The translations under genes and the position numbers were made by a program. This document shows, in pieces, positions 6,609 to 15,046 of a stretch of DNA of 38,460 bases. Below the pieces are notes generated by a model. It had not been told where the DNA came from. It made no database searches and was given only the letters and a program-made list of their open reading frames with translations. Source of the stretch: MGBC131033 sp910585655 (GTDB taxonomy: Bacteria; Bacillota; Clostridia; Lachnospirales; Lachnospiraceae); assembly GCA_949502025.1 (NCBI GenBank), contig CATBCG010000039.1, positions 1 to 38,460 on the forward strand. The letters are read 5' to 3'. Within the stretch, counting starts at the first letter, position 1. Every line of letters begins with the position of its first letter.

Positions 6609-7904
6609 ATGAAAAAAAGAGCGTGGATGTTATGTATAGGTTTGGTGTTGACCCTGTTGGTAGCCGCATGCGGCAAGCAGGAGGAAAAAAACAGTACGGC
6701 GAATCCGGATGCCGGGCAAAAGGAACAAAAGACCGATCAGCAAACTTCTTCCGACGAGCCGGTCAAAGTCAATATCTGGCTGGCAGGAAGCGGAGACGCC
6801 GCGTATGACGAGGCATATCGTACGATTTTTGACGCTTATTGTAACGAGCATACCAATGTCAGCTATGAGCTTACCTTTATTTCCTGGAGTGATTATTTTA
6901 CCAAGCTGAATACCGGGTTAGTCGGCGGAGCAGGGCCGGATTTGTACATGCTTGGTTATGGGCAGATGGGTTCGGTACAGGCATTAGGCTATACGCTTGC
7001 TTTAAACGATTATATTCCGGAAGAATATCAGGAAAGCTATTATCCGAATATTTTAAATGCGGCGACGATAGACGGCAATATTTACGGGCTGTTAGAGCCG
7101 GCGACCAGGCCATATTTCTACCGCAAGGACATTGCGGCGGCAAATGAGGTGACGGAAGAGGAATTAACGATCAAAACTCCGGAGGATTTTTATAATCTGG
7201 TGCGAAAGATGACCGTATATGATGACAATGGCAAAGTAGTGACCTATGGGCTGGAAATCGATCCGGATGGAGAGCAGGAGTTTTTCGCCTTGTTGGGAAT
7301 GTATAAAGAAGATGCCAGACTGTGGAACGACGATACGACGGCGGCGTTTGATTCTCCGGAAGCCGTGCAGGCGGTGGAAGGAATTCGCGCGTTGGTCGAT
7401 GAGGGGTATGTCTGCCTGCGGGATCCAAGCGCGACAAGCGACGGTCTGACCAACGGAATTTCAGCGATGGCGCTCTCCGCAGAAAGCGCTTATGTCAATA
7501 TGGACGCGGCGTTTCCAGGGAATGTCGGAGTCGTGAAAAGCGATATGACAACACTACTGATCGGGAATTTCCTGGCTGTCAACAGCGAATCCAAGAACAA
7601 AGAGACAGCGGCGGATATGTTAATGTATATGTTCAATGAGGATTCCGGACGGATTAAGCAAGAAAAGATCGGGCAGTTCGCTTCGATGTATTCGCTAGAG
7701 GACGCTTATCTGGAGGCAAATCCGAACTTTGAAAACGTCATTTATTCTTATCAGCATTCCAGAACGTATTCGGATACCATGACGGCGCAATATACCGAAC
7801 TGATTACCGGTTTTCGTACCGGATTTGAGACGATGATTCGGGGAGCGGACGCGGCTTCTGAATTAAAGTCGATGGCAGAGGCGTGGAACGCTTTGATACA
7901 ATAA
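6609..7904 (+). CDS. ABC sugar-transporter substrate-binding lipoprotein (family 1)
   Basis: A 431-residue extracellular binding protein. The N-terminus is a lipoprotein signal: KKR, a hydrophobic core and lipobox LVAAC with the lipidated cysteine at 21. A Glu/Lys/Gln-rich linker follows, then the bilobal solute-binding fold (about 50-430) with VNIWLAGSG and GAGPDLYMLGYGQMG, typical of family 1 carbohydrate-binding proteins. It is first gene of an operon with two permeases (34 bp to the next gene) and a sulfatase, so its ligand is probably a sulfated oligosaccharide; this is inferred from context. The ATG at 6609 has AGGAAAGGAG just upstream. Expression is probably under the divergent LacI regulator. 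Confidence 0.92.
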   Translation: MKKRAWMLCIGLVLTLLVAACGKQEEKNSTANPDAGQKEQKTDQQTSSDEPVKVNIWLAGSGDAAYDEAYRTIFDAYCNEHTNVSYELTFISWSDYFTKLNTGLVGGAGPDLYMLGYGQMGSVQALGYTLALNDYIPEEYQESYYPNILNAATIDGNIYGLLEPATRPYFYRKDIAAANEVTEEELTIKTPEDFYNLVRKMTVYDDNGKVVTYGLEIDPDGEQEFFALLGMYKEDARLWNDDTTAAFDSPEAVQAVEGIRALVDEGYVCLRDPSATSDGLTNGISAMALSAESAYVNMDAAFPGNVGVVKSDMTTLLIGNFLAVNSESKNKETAADMLMYMFNEDSGRIKQEKIGQFASMYSLEDAYLEANPNFENVIYSYQHSRTYSDTMTAQYTELITGFRTGFETMIRGADAASELKSMAEAWNALIQ

Positions 7905-7938
7905 GGCTTCCTGAAACAGCTTAGAATGGGGGATAAAG

Positions 7939-8820
7939 GTGAAGCAAAAGAAAAGAATCAATAACGAAAACATTGGATATTTGTTGATTGCTCCAAGTTA
8001 TTTGATTTATTTGCTGTTTGTATTGGTTCCGGTGCTGTGGACGATCGTCATGTCCTTTACCAACTATAACCTGCGGGAATGGCATTTTACCGGGATATCC
8101 AACTATATTCAAATGTTTCAGGACAAGGTATTTTTAAGAAGTATCTGGAACACCGTCCGTTACAGTCTGATGACGATTCCGGTGGTAATGGTTCTGGCAT
8201 TATGCCTGGCGATGCTGTTAAATCAGCGTTTAAAGGCAAAGGGCTTTTTTAGGACCTTGTTTTATCTGCCGAACATTTTTTCCATGGTGGCAGTTTCGAT
8301 GGCGTGGCTGTATCTGTACGATACAAACAGCGGGATTTTAAATCGTATGTTAAACGGGCTTGGTCTGGAATCGGTCGGCTGGGTATCGAACACCGCTATG
8401 TCCATGATTTCGGTAGCGATTATGAGTATCTGGAACCAGGTTGGCTACAACATGATTCTGTTTTTGTCCGGTCTGCAGGGAATACCGGAGCATTTGTATG
8501 AGGCGGCAAGTATTGACGGCGCGACCAGATGGCAGAAGTTTCGTCATATTACGCTTCCGCAGCTTGCGCCGACGACCTTTTTTGTATTTGTAATGGCTTG
8601 TATTCATTCCTTCCAGGTATTTGGTCAGGTGCTGATTGTAACGAACGGCGGACCGGTCAACTCGACGACGACGATCGCGCACCAGATTTATAAAAACGGA
8701 TTTGAATATTTCCATATGGGCTATGCTTCTGCTCAGGCGGTTGTCCTGCTTCTGATTATTCTGGCAATTACCATAGTAAATTGGAAGTATGGAAAGGGAG
8801 GGACAAACGATGGAGAATAA
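7939..8820 (+). CDS. ABC sugar-transporter permease, MalF/UgpA type
   Basis: A 293-residue inner-membrane protein with six predicted membrane segments, the first at about residues 13-35 (LLIAPSYLIYLLFVLVPVLW). The cytoplasmic EAA loop that docks to the ATPase is clear at about 190-215 (EAASIDGATRWQKFRHITLP). The start is GTG at 7939 with a GGGGGAT ribosome binding site. It overlaps the next permease by 11 bp, suggesting translational coupling and a heterodimer. No ABC ATPase gene is in the window, so a shared MsmX-type ATPase encoded elsewhere is likely. Confidence 0.92.
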   Translation: MKQKKRINNENIGYLLIAPSYLIYLLFVLVPVLWTIVMSFTNYNLREWHFTGISNYIQMFQDKVFLRSIWNTVRYSLMTIPVVMVLALCLAMLLNQRLKAKGFFRTLFYLPNIFSMVAVSMAWLYLYDTNSGILNRMLNGLGLESVGWVSNTAMSMISVAIMSIWNQVGYNMILFLSGLQGIPEHLYEAASIDGATRWQKFRHITLPQLAPTTFFVFVMACIHSFQVFGQVLIVTNGGPVNSTTTIAHQIYKNGFEYFHMGYASAQAVVLLLIILAITIVNWKYGKGGTNDGE

Positions 8821-9703
8821 AAAGATGGGAATGGGAGCGAAAAATCGTCTGCTGACGACGTTAAGCTATATCATTTTATGTGTATGGGTCGTGATAACAT
8901 TAGTGCCGATCGTGATGGTAGTACTGACGGCGTTTAAAACCGACGGCGAAATTTCCATGGCAAATTTCCGTTGGCTTCCGTCCAGTTTTACGTACTTTGA
9001 CAATTTCAAAGAAGCCTGGAAGATGGTAAACTGGTCGGTTTGCTTTGGAAACAGCTTTTTGATCACGGTGCTGGTCGTTGTGGGCAGTCTGCTTTTTAAC
9101 TCGCTGGCTGGATACGCGTTTGCCAGACTGCGTTTTAAGGGAAGGGATTTGCTGTTTATGACCATCCTGTTAGGAATGATGGTTTCCCCACAGTCGATTA
9201 TTATACCGCAGTATGTGATGATGCGTTCGGTACCGCTTACCGGAGGAAACAACCTAATGGGCAGCGGCGGGACAGGGCTTTTGGACTCTTATGTATCCCT
9301 GATCGTGCCGTTTTTATCCGGGGCATTTGGAATTTTTTTGTGCCGACAGTTTTATTCCACCTTTCCAAAGTCGCTGGATGAGGCAGCAAGAATTGACGGC
9401 TGCGGACCGGTACGTACTTATTTTTACATTTTTCTTCCGTTGTCTAAGACTATTTTGGCAACGCTCACCATTATGAAAGCGACCTCCACCTGGAATGATT
9501 TCTTTTATCCATTGATTTTTACCCAGTCAGAACGGATGCGGACGGTACAGCTTGCTCTGCAGATGTTTAAGGGTTCGACGACGACGCATTTTAATTGGCT
9601 GATGGCGGCGACGTTGATTACGGTGATTCCGATGGTGATTGTTTACTTTTTGGCGCAAAAGCAGTTTGTCCAGGGGATTGCTTCCACTGGTATGAAAAAT
9701 TAG
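8810..9703 (+). CDS. ABC sugar-transporter permease, MalG/UgpE type
   Basis: A 297-residue membrane protein, partner of the permease at 7939. The ATG at 8810 (MENKKMG) is chosen over the upstream ATG at 8789 because GGGAGGG lies 7 nt before it. The first membrane segment is at about 20-42 and the EAA loop is DEAARIDGCGPVRTYFYIFLP (about 195-217). It is followed 12 bp later by sulfatase 1, so the transporter and the enzyme acting on its cargo form one operon. Confidence 0.92.
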   Translation: MENKKMGMGAKNRLLTTLSYIILCVWVVITLVPIVMVVLTAFKTDGEISMANFRWLPSSFTYFDNFKEAWKMVNWSVCFGNSFLITVLVVVGSLLFNSLAGYAFARLRFKGRDLLFMTILLGMMVSPQSIIIPQYVMMRSVPLTGGNNLMGSGGTGLLDSYVSLIVPFLSGAFGIFLCRQFYSTFPKSLDEAARIDGCGPVRTYFYIFLPLSKTILATLTIMKATSTWNDFFYPLIFTQSERMRTVQLALQMFKGSTTTHFNWLMAATLITVIPMVIVYFLAQKQFVQGIASTGMKN

Positions 9704-9715
9704 AGGGGGAACAGT

Positions 9716-11536
9716 ATGAGGGCGATTATGGTAATGTATGATTCCCTGAATCGGGCGTATCTGCCGAACTATGGGAATGATTTAACAAAACTGCCGAATT
9801 TTCGGCGGCTGGGAGAACAAACAATAACGTTTGACAATTCCTATGTCGGCAGTCTGCCGTGTATGCCGGCAAGACGGGAGCTGCACACCGGGCGGCTGAA
9901 TTTCCTGCACCGGGGCTGGTCGCCGATTGAGCCGTTTGACGATTCGATGCCGGAGCTGTTAAAGCTGAATGGGGTGTATTCGCATCTTTGCTCCGATCAT
10001 CAGCATTATTGGGAAGATGGAGGCGCAACGTATCATACCCGCTATCAGTCCTGGGAGATTGTGAGAGGGCAGGAGGGGGATCCGTGGAAAGGTTCTTTGG
10101 AGGAGAGAGAGCAGAACACCAGCTTTGGAAGGCCGGAAAAAGAGGAAGTACCGTTTTTCCTGAAAAATATCAAACGGCAGGATGCAGTCAATCGCAGCTA
10201 TTTCCAGAAAGAGGAAGACTTTCCGCAGGCGCAGACGTTCCGGAATGGGCTGGAATTTATCGAGAAAAATCAGGCGTATGACAACTGGTTTTTACAAATC
10301 GAGACGTTTGATCCGCATGAACCGTTTTTTTCGCCAGAGGAATATCAGACTCTTTATCGGGAAGAGGGCGAGGAGGCGTTTGGCTATGACTGGCCTCCGT
10401 ATGGTATCGCAAAGGAGGAAGAGAAATTTGCCCGCCGGGTACGGAAAAAATATATGGCATTGCTGACGATGTGCGACCATTATTTGGGCAAAGTATTGGA
10501 TCTGATGGATCGCTATGATATGTGGAAGGATACGATGCTGATTGTCAACACGGATCACGGATACCTGTTAGGAGAGCATCTCTGGTGGTCAAAGTCCGTT
10601 ATGCCGACGTACAATGAGATTGCCCATACACCACTTTTTATCTGGAATCCACAGGTGGGAATCAAGGGAGAAAGGAGGACTTCTCTGGTACAGACGATAG
10701 ATCTGGCGCCAACGATATTGGATTTCTTTGCGGTTCCGATTCCAAAGGATATGCAGGGAAAAGTATTGACGCCGGTACTAGAGGAGGATCGACCGGTAAG
10801 AGACTATGCCCTTTTTGGCTACTTCGGTTCTCATATCAACGTAACAGACGGACGCTGGCTTTATATGCGCGCTCCGATACGAAACGATAACCAGCCGGTT
10901 TATGAATATACCTTGATGCCGACCGATATGCGTACCCGCAAACCGATTCCGGTTTTGGAAAAGATGGAACTGGCAGATCCGTTTTCCTTTACCAAGGGTG
11001 TACGTACTATGAAGCTTCCGTTTTCTGAAGGACAGGGCGGTTCCCCCTACCGTTTCGGTCATAAATTGTTTGACCTGCAAGCCGATCCGGGTCAGGAACA
11101 TCCGCTTGACAATCCGGCAAAGGAAGCGGAGCTGATTCAGGTAATGGCTACACTGATGCAGGAAAACGACGCGCCTGCCGAGCAGTATGAGCGCGTAGGT
11201 ATCCCAAAGGACGGCAAGATCAGCATAGAGGAGCTACTAGAGCAGAGAAAGCACGATCACAAAGAACGCTTCCCGGAAGAACTTTGCCGTTTTGGGGTAT
11301 GGCAGGAGGAAGCTATCTGGGCTTATAAGACGCTCTCCTGGATACTGCCAAAAGAAAGCGAGAGCTTATACGATAAGCTGGAGGTATTTTTAGAAGGCAG
11401 AGAAAACAACCAGGGTTCGGATCCGGTTCGGGCCGTGACAAAAGCAGAGATTTTCGCATTTGCCAAAACGCTTGTACCAGCCAAGGAATGGGAGATAGCT
11501 TTGTATACGATGGAGACGATGACCAGACTTTCTTAG
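9716..11536 (+). CDS. Cytoplasmic sulfatase 1 (type I, formylglycine-dependent) with C-terminal extension
   Basis: A 606-residue sulfatase that hydrolyses sulfate esters. The signature CMPARRELHTG gives the C-x-P-x-R motif, with C49 as the residue oxidised to formylglycine and R53 stabilising it. Other family residues are D9 in MYDSLN, D280-H281 in VNTDHGYLLGEH and K293. There is no signal peptide, so it acts in the cytoplasm on imported substrate. It needs an anaerobic sulfatase-maturing enzyme not present in this window. It is the last gene of the transporter operon (12 bp after the permease; AGAGGGGG ribosome binding site). It is about 90 residues longer than its paralogue at 13493: after EQYERVGI (about residue 497) it has an extra helical tail, unusual and of unknown role. 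Substrate is not determinable; a sulfated mucin or glycosaminoglycan fragment is plausible. Confidence 0.92.
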   Translation: MRAIMVMYDSLNRAYLPNYGNDLTKLPNFRRLGEQTITFDNSYVGSLPCMPARRELHTGRLNFLHRGWSPIEPFDDSMPELLKLNGVYSHLCSDHQHYWEDGGATYHTRYQSWEIVRGQEGDPWKGSLEEREQNTSFGRPEKEEVPFFLKNIKRQDAVNRSYFQKEEDFPQAQTFRNGLEFIEKNQAYDNWFLQIETFDPHEPFFSPEEYQTLYREEGEEAFGYDWPPYGIAKEEEKFARRVRKKYMALLTMCDHYLGKVLDLMDRYDMWKDTMLIVNTDHGYLLGEHLWWSKSVMPTYNEIAHTPLFIWNPQVGIKGERRTSLVQTIDLAPTILDFFAVPIPKDMQGKVLTPVLEEDRPVRDYALFGYFGSHINVTDGRWLYMRAPIRNDNQPVYEYTLMPTDMRTRKPIPVLEKMELADPFSFTKGVRTMKLPFSEGQGGSPYRFGHKLFDLQADPGQEHPLDNPAKEAELIQVMATLMQENDAPAEQYERVGIPKDGKISIEELLEQRKHDHKERFPEELCRFGVWQEEAIWAYKTLSWILPKESESLYDKLEVFLEGRENNQGSDPVRAVTKAEIFAFAKTLVPAKEWEIALYTMETMTRLS

Positions 11537-11569
11537 CTTTGCAGAGAGTATGAATGCTTAGGAAAGCGG

Positions 11570-11595
11570 GAAAGCCGCCTGGTAGGGCGGCTTTC
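11570..11595. terminator. Terminator hairpin between convergent genes
   Basis: A perfect 10-bp stem GAAAGCCGCC / GGCGGCTTTC with a 6-nt loop lies between the sulfatase 1 stop and the stop of the convergent coiled-coil gene. The T tract is short (CTTTG), so strength is uncertain. Confidence 0.65.
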
Positions 11596-11605
11596 CTTTG
11601 TTGGA

Positions 11606-12058
11606 TTAGACCAATGCCTGAAGCTGTTGGCTGTGTTGCTCTACGACTACTTTGAGCATATCAATGTCGGAACGCATTTCTTTGATCTGTTCCGCTTCTT
11701 CTAAGTAACGTTTTGCAGCCGGAAGATAATTTTCTGCCAGCAGCCGGATTTGAGGACGAAGCTCATTTTCGATGATAAGGTTGGTGCGGTGTTGCTCCTC
11801 CTTTAAAATAAGGATGTCCTTTTTTACGAGATACATATCCTCTTTGAGAAGTTCGACCTCTTCTTTAAGAGAGGAAACCTCTTCTTTAAGAGAGGAAACC
11901 TCTTCTTTAAGAGAGGAAACCTCTTCTTTAAGAGAGGAAACCTCTTCTTTAAGAGAAGCAACATCTTCCTGAAGAGAAGCTATATCCCCTTTTAGTGGTT
12001 CAAGCTTAACATCTAATATTTGTGAAATAGCAAGTAAATCTTCTTGTGTCAACGTCAT
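11606..12058 (-). CDS. Coiled-coil protein with heptad tandem repeats
   Basis: A 150-residue soluble protein, almost entirely helical. Residues about 25-72 contain repeated SSLKEEV heptads, a textbook coiled coil encoded by an exact 21-bp DNA tandem repeat. The C-terminal part (about 95-150) has NELRPQIRLLAENYLPAAKRYLEE and SDIDMLKVVVEQHSQQLQ, similar to small hypothetical coiled-coil proteins common in Clostridia. The ATG at 12058 is preceded by AGGAGGT, an excellent ribosome binding site. It sits alone between the two sulfatase modules and its function is unknown; it does not look like part of the glycan pathway. Confidence 0.8.
   Translation of the reverse strand: MTLTQEDLLAISQILDVKLEPLKGDIASLQEDVASLKEEVSSLKEEVSSLKEEVSSLKEEVSSLKEEVELLKEDMYLVKKDILILKEEQHRTNLIIENELRPQIRLLAENYLPAAKRYLEEAEQIKEMRSDIDMLKVVVEQHSQQLQALV
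11857..11961. repeat. 21-bp tandem repeat (5 units) inside the coiled-coil gene
   Basis: The unit CCTCTTCTTTAAGAGAGGAA plus A is repeated perfectly four times (11857-11940), with a fifth, diverging unit to 11961. Each unit is itself a small palindrome (CCTCTT...AAGAGG) and encodes one seven-residue heptad, so copy-number changes keep the frame. Confidence 0.9.
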
Positions 12059-12176
12059 ATTTTTTACCTCCTGTTTTGATTTTTTGTAGAAGCCTTTCGC
12101 AGCTGCCGAATGTCCTTGCTTCTGGAATTAGTATAACATAGAAACAAGGGGTCTGTCTATGGACTGCTAGTCCAAT

Positions 12177-13252
12177 TCAAACCGATTCGCGTTCGATATA
12201 CTGGAACGGAATATAGGAGTCCTGCTTTGGAAACTCCTTTGGATTAAGCTGGTGCAGAAGCAGTTCTACAGCGCGGAAGCCCATCTGGAAGGAGTTGACA
12301 TAAATACTGGAAAGTGCTGGGACAAATTCCTTGCCGGAAGAGGCGCTGAAGGTCGTAGCAATGATACGAATATGCTCCGGAATACGGAATCCGTTTTCCT
12401 GCAGGTAATTATATGCGGTGACGGCAGAGGGTGTATCAGTAAAAAACATCCCGTCCGGAGGATTTTTTCCTTTGAGGATACCGGAAAGCAGTAGTGTAAG
12501 CTGAAGCGGATCACTCATATCGTAATACATCATACGGATATTCTCTCTGGCAATGTGGTGAGTGCTGCAAAATTCCTCAATCATTTGCTTTAAATAGCTG
12601 TCGCGGGAAAACTGGGAATATTGCAGATCCAGGAATCCTAAAAATAACACCATTCTTTGTACCCGATGCTCATAAAAGACTTGCAGCACCTTTTGATAAT
12701 ATTCCTGTAAACCACCATAGACATTATGCTCTAAGCTAATAGACGGATCAGGCGGTCCGGCATAGACATAAGGCAGAGTATGACAGCGCAGTTCTTTCAA
12801 ATAGGAAGGTGTATGATCGACAATAAGACCGTCATATCCAACGCTTTGTTCTAAAATGCGGGAAAAGCTTTTTTCGGGATCTTTCTCGGAAATAGTAGAG
12901 CTAAACAGGATATCACAGTCGTATTTGGTAGCGGCATGAATTGTTCCTAACCAAAACTGTTCCAGGTAATTGGCAGGATAAAATTCGTTGAGCGTCTGAA
13001 CAGGTCTGGAGAAGAGCGCATCCTGTTTGTTGTAGTAATGGAAGTTGAGAGCAAAGGTACATCGCTTCTGCTTGTGGAGCTTTCGGGCGTGAATATTCGG
13101 CGTATAGCCGACCTCCCTTATTACCTGGAGAATCTTCTCCTTTTTTTGCGCCGAGCATTTTCCCTTTCCGTTGATAACATTGGAGACGGTAGCGGGCGAT
13201 ACCTCTGCCAGAGAAGCAATGTCGTATATGGTAATCGTTTTTTATCTTTCAT
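12177..13252 (-). pseudogene. LacI-family regulator (module 2) with 1-nt frameshift at codon 6
   Basis: From ATG at 13252-13250 the frame reads MKDKK, reaches a run of six A (13243-13238), and then leaves the LacI frame. Shifted by one base it continues as ITIYDIASLAEVSPATVSNV, a full LacI helix-turn-helix, without interruption to the stop at 12177. Adding one A restores MKDKKTITIYD and a product of 358 residues, almost the same as the 357-residue paralogue at 5091-6164. The effector domain ends YIPFQYIERESV, like its paralogue. The TTG at 12800 that opens a shorter frame is only an internal leucine. The gene diverges from sulfatase 2 and presumably regulates it. The defect may be a real mutation, a slippage switch or a homopolymer sequencing error. 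Confidence 0.82.
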
Positions 13253-13389
13253 CGGATACCTCCTATCAAAATAGAACATAACAAAAGTAAATTCAGGTAA
13301 ACTTTATAAAGATATTTAACTTCTTTTTGGAGATAATGTCAAGTTTTCTAGGGATAAAATCGGGAAAAAAGAGAAAAGCAAAAGAAAGA

Positions 13390-13418
13390 TTGACGATTAC
13401 GGAAAAGATTGCTAGACT
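13390..13418 (+). promoter_or_regulatory. Promoter candidate for sulfatase 2
   Basis: TTGACG (13390-13395), a 17-nt spacer and TAGACT (13413-13418) lie about 75 bp upstream of the sulfatase 2 start. The 240-bp divergent region 13253-13492 also holds AGTAAA/GTAAAC motifs at about 13285-13306 and 13448-13460 that resemble the inverted repeat at 6298-6322. Confidence 0.45.
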
Positions 13419-13492
13419 CTTTTTAGTAAATTGATTTATAAAAATAAGGTAAATAAAGTAAACAAGAAATGAAATCGAAAGGACGAAAACAA

Positions 13493-15037
13493 ATGAAAGC
13501 AATTATGATCATGTATGATTCTCTAAACCGCCATTTTTTGGAAAACTTCGGCTGCGACTGGACGATAACGCCGAATTTCAAACGGCTGGCGGAAAAGACG
13601 GTCACTTTTGACAACAGCTATATCGGGAGTTTCCCTTGTATGCCAGCCAGGAGAGAACTGCATACCGGGCGTTACAATTTCCTGCACCGGAGCTGGGGAC
13701 CGATCGAACCGTATGACGATTCAATGCCGGATATATTAGATTATCATGGGATTTACAGCCATTTAATCAGCGATCATCAGCATTATTGGGAAGATGGAGG
13801 CGCGACCTACCATACCCGCTATTCTTCCTGGGAAATTGTCAGGGGTCAGGAGGGGGATCGCTGGAAAGCAGAAGTCGGAGCCAAGGGGCAAAGCTTTGGT
13901 CTAAAGACGCAGGATGCGATCAACCGCAGCTATATTAACAGCGATGAAAAAATGCCGCAGAGCCAGACCTTTGCTGCAGGGCTAGAGTTTTTGGAAAAGA
14001 ATCATCAGCAAGACAACTGGTTTTTACAGATTGAAACCTTTGATCCGCATGAGCCGTTTTTTTCCCAGGAAGAATATAAAAAGCTCTATCCTCATGAATA
14101 TGCCGGGGAGGCATTTGACTGGCCGCCTTATGGACCGGTAACAGAGCCACGTAACGTAGTAGGGCATTGCTGGTATGAATATGCTGCCCTGCTGACGATG
14201 TGCGACACCAAACTGGGCATGGTACTGGATTTTATGGATCAGCATGATATGTGGAAGGACACGATGCTGATCGTCAATACCGACCATGGCTTTTTGCTAG
14301 GCGAACATAATATGTGGGCAAAGGGAAGCTTTCCGTTTTATAATGAAGTAGCCCATACGCCGTTGTTTGTTTGGGATCCGCGGACAGGAATCTGTGGGGA
14401 ACATAGAGATCAGCTTGTGCAGACGATTGATTTGGCGCCGACCGTACTGGAATTCTTTGGAATTGAGATTCCAAAAGATATGCAGGGAAAGCCGCTTAGC
14501 AGAGTAATCGGGCAGCAGGAAGTGATTCATGAGGGTGTATTGTTTGGCAGTCATGGCGGATATGTTCATGTGACGGACGGACGTTATGTATATATGCGGG
14601 ATCATGTAGAGGGAAATCATAACCAGCCTTGCTATGAATATACGTTGATGCCGACACATATGCGCTGTCTGTTCGGCTTGGATGAACTGCAGACAGCAAA
14701 GCTAAGCGAGCCGCTTTCTTTTACAAAGGATACTCCGGTGTTGCAGATCAAAAAAATGAACGGAAATTCCTTTAACCCAAAGATGGCAAGACCAGGCGCG
14801 TATCTGGAGATGGAAAAGTCCGGAAAAAGCGTCAACGTCAATGCTCTGATGAATCGGATTTCTCCAGGCGGGCAGGATGCGCTCTATGATTTGGAAACCG
14901 ATCCGGAGCAGATGGAGCCGATCGAAGACGAAGCAGTAAAAGAGCGGATGCTGCGTCTGATGGTGCGTCTGATGAAAGAAAGCGACGCTCCGAAGGAGCA
15001 GTACGAACGGTTGGGCTTAACCGAATATTTATCGTAG
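13493..15037 (+). CDS. Cytoplasmic sulfatase 2 (type I, formylglycine-dependent)
   Basis: A 514-residue paralogue of sulfatase 1. The start is taken as ATG 13493 (MKAIMIMYDSLN) because it aligns with the N-terminus of the paralogue and has an AAAGGA upstream; an ATG 24 nt earlier has no ribosome binding site. C49 in CMPARRELHTG is the formylglycine residue; R53, D9, D264-H265 (NTDHGFLLGEH) and K277 complete the visible active site. There is no signal peptide, so it is cytoplasmic. It ends at EQYERLGLTEYLS, without the long tail of sulfatase 1. It forms a single-gene unit divergent from the frameshifted lacI and converges with the AraC gene 10 bp away. Substrate probably related to, but distinct from, that of sulfatase 1. 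Confidence 0.92.
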   Translation: MKAIMIMYDSLNRHFLENFGCDWTITPNFKRLAEKTVTFDNSYIGSFPCMPARRELHTGRYNFLHRSWGPIEPYDDSMPDILDYHGIYSHLISDHQHYWEDGGATYHTRYSSWEIVRGQEGDRWKAEVGAKGQSFGLKTQDAINRSYINSDEKMPQSQTFAAGLEFLEKNHQQDNWFLQIETFDPHEPFFSQEEYKKLYPHEYAGEAFDWPPYGPVTEPRNVVGHCWYEYAALLTMCDTKLGMVLDFMDQHDMWKDTMLIVNTDHGFLLGEHNMWAKGSFPFYNEVAHTPLFVWDPRTGICGEHRDQLVQTIDLAPTVLEFFGIEIPKDMQGKPLSRVIGQQEVIHEGVLFGSHGGYVHVTDGRYVYMRDHVEGNHNQPCYEYTLMPTHMRCLFGLDELQTAKLSEPLSFTKDTPVLQIKKMNGNSFNPKMARPGAYLEMEKSGKSVNVNALMNRISPGGQDALYDLETDPEQMEPIEDEAVKERMLRLMVRLMKESDAPKEQYERLGLTEYLS

Positions 15038-15046
15038 TCGAAGTTA

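Noticed and set aside
11857..11961. Possible CRISPR-like repeat array
   Set aside because: Units are contiguous with no spacers and lie within a coding heptad region; no cas genes are nearby.
11772..11972. 66-codon plus-strand frame with SSLREET repeats
   Set aside because: A mirror of the coiled-coil gene on the other strand, produced by the palindromic 21-bp unit; no ribosome binding site.
12177..12800. Short 207-residue LacI-like gene starting at TTG 12800
   Set aside because: The same frame continues upstream to a full LacI helix-turn-helix, so the TTG is an internal leucine codon; the true gene is frameshifted only next to its ATG.
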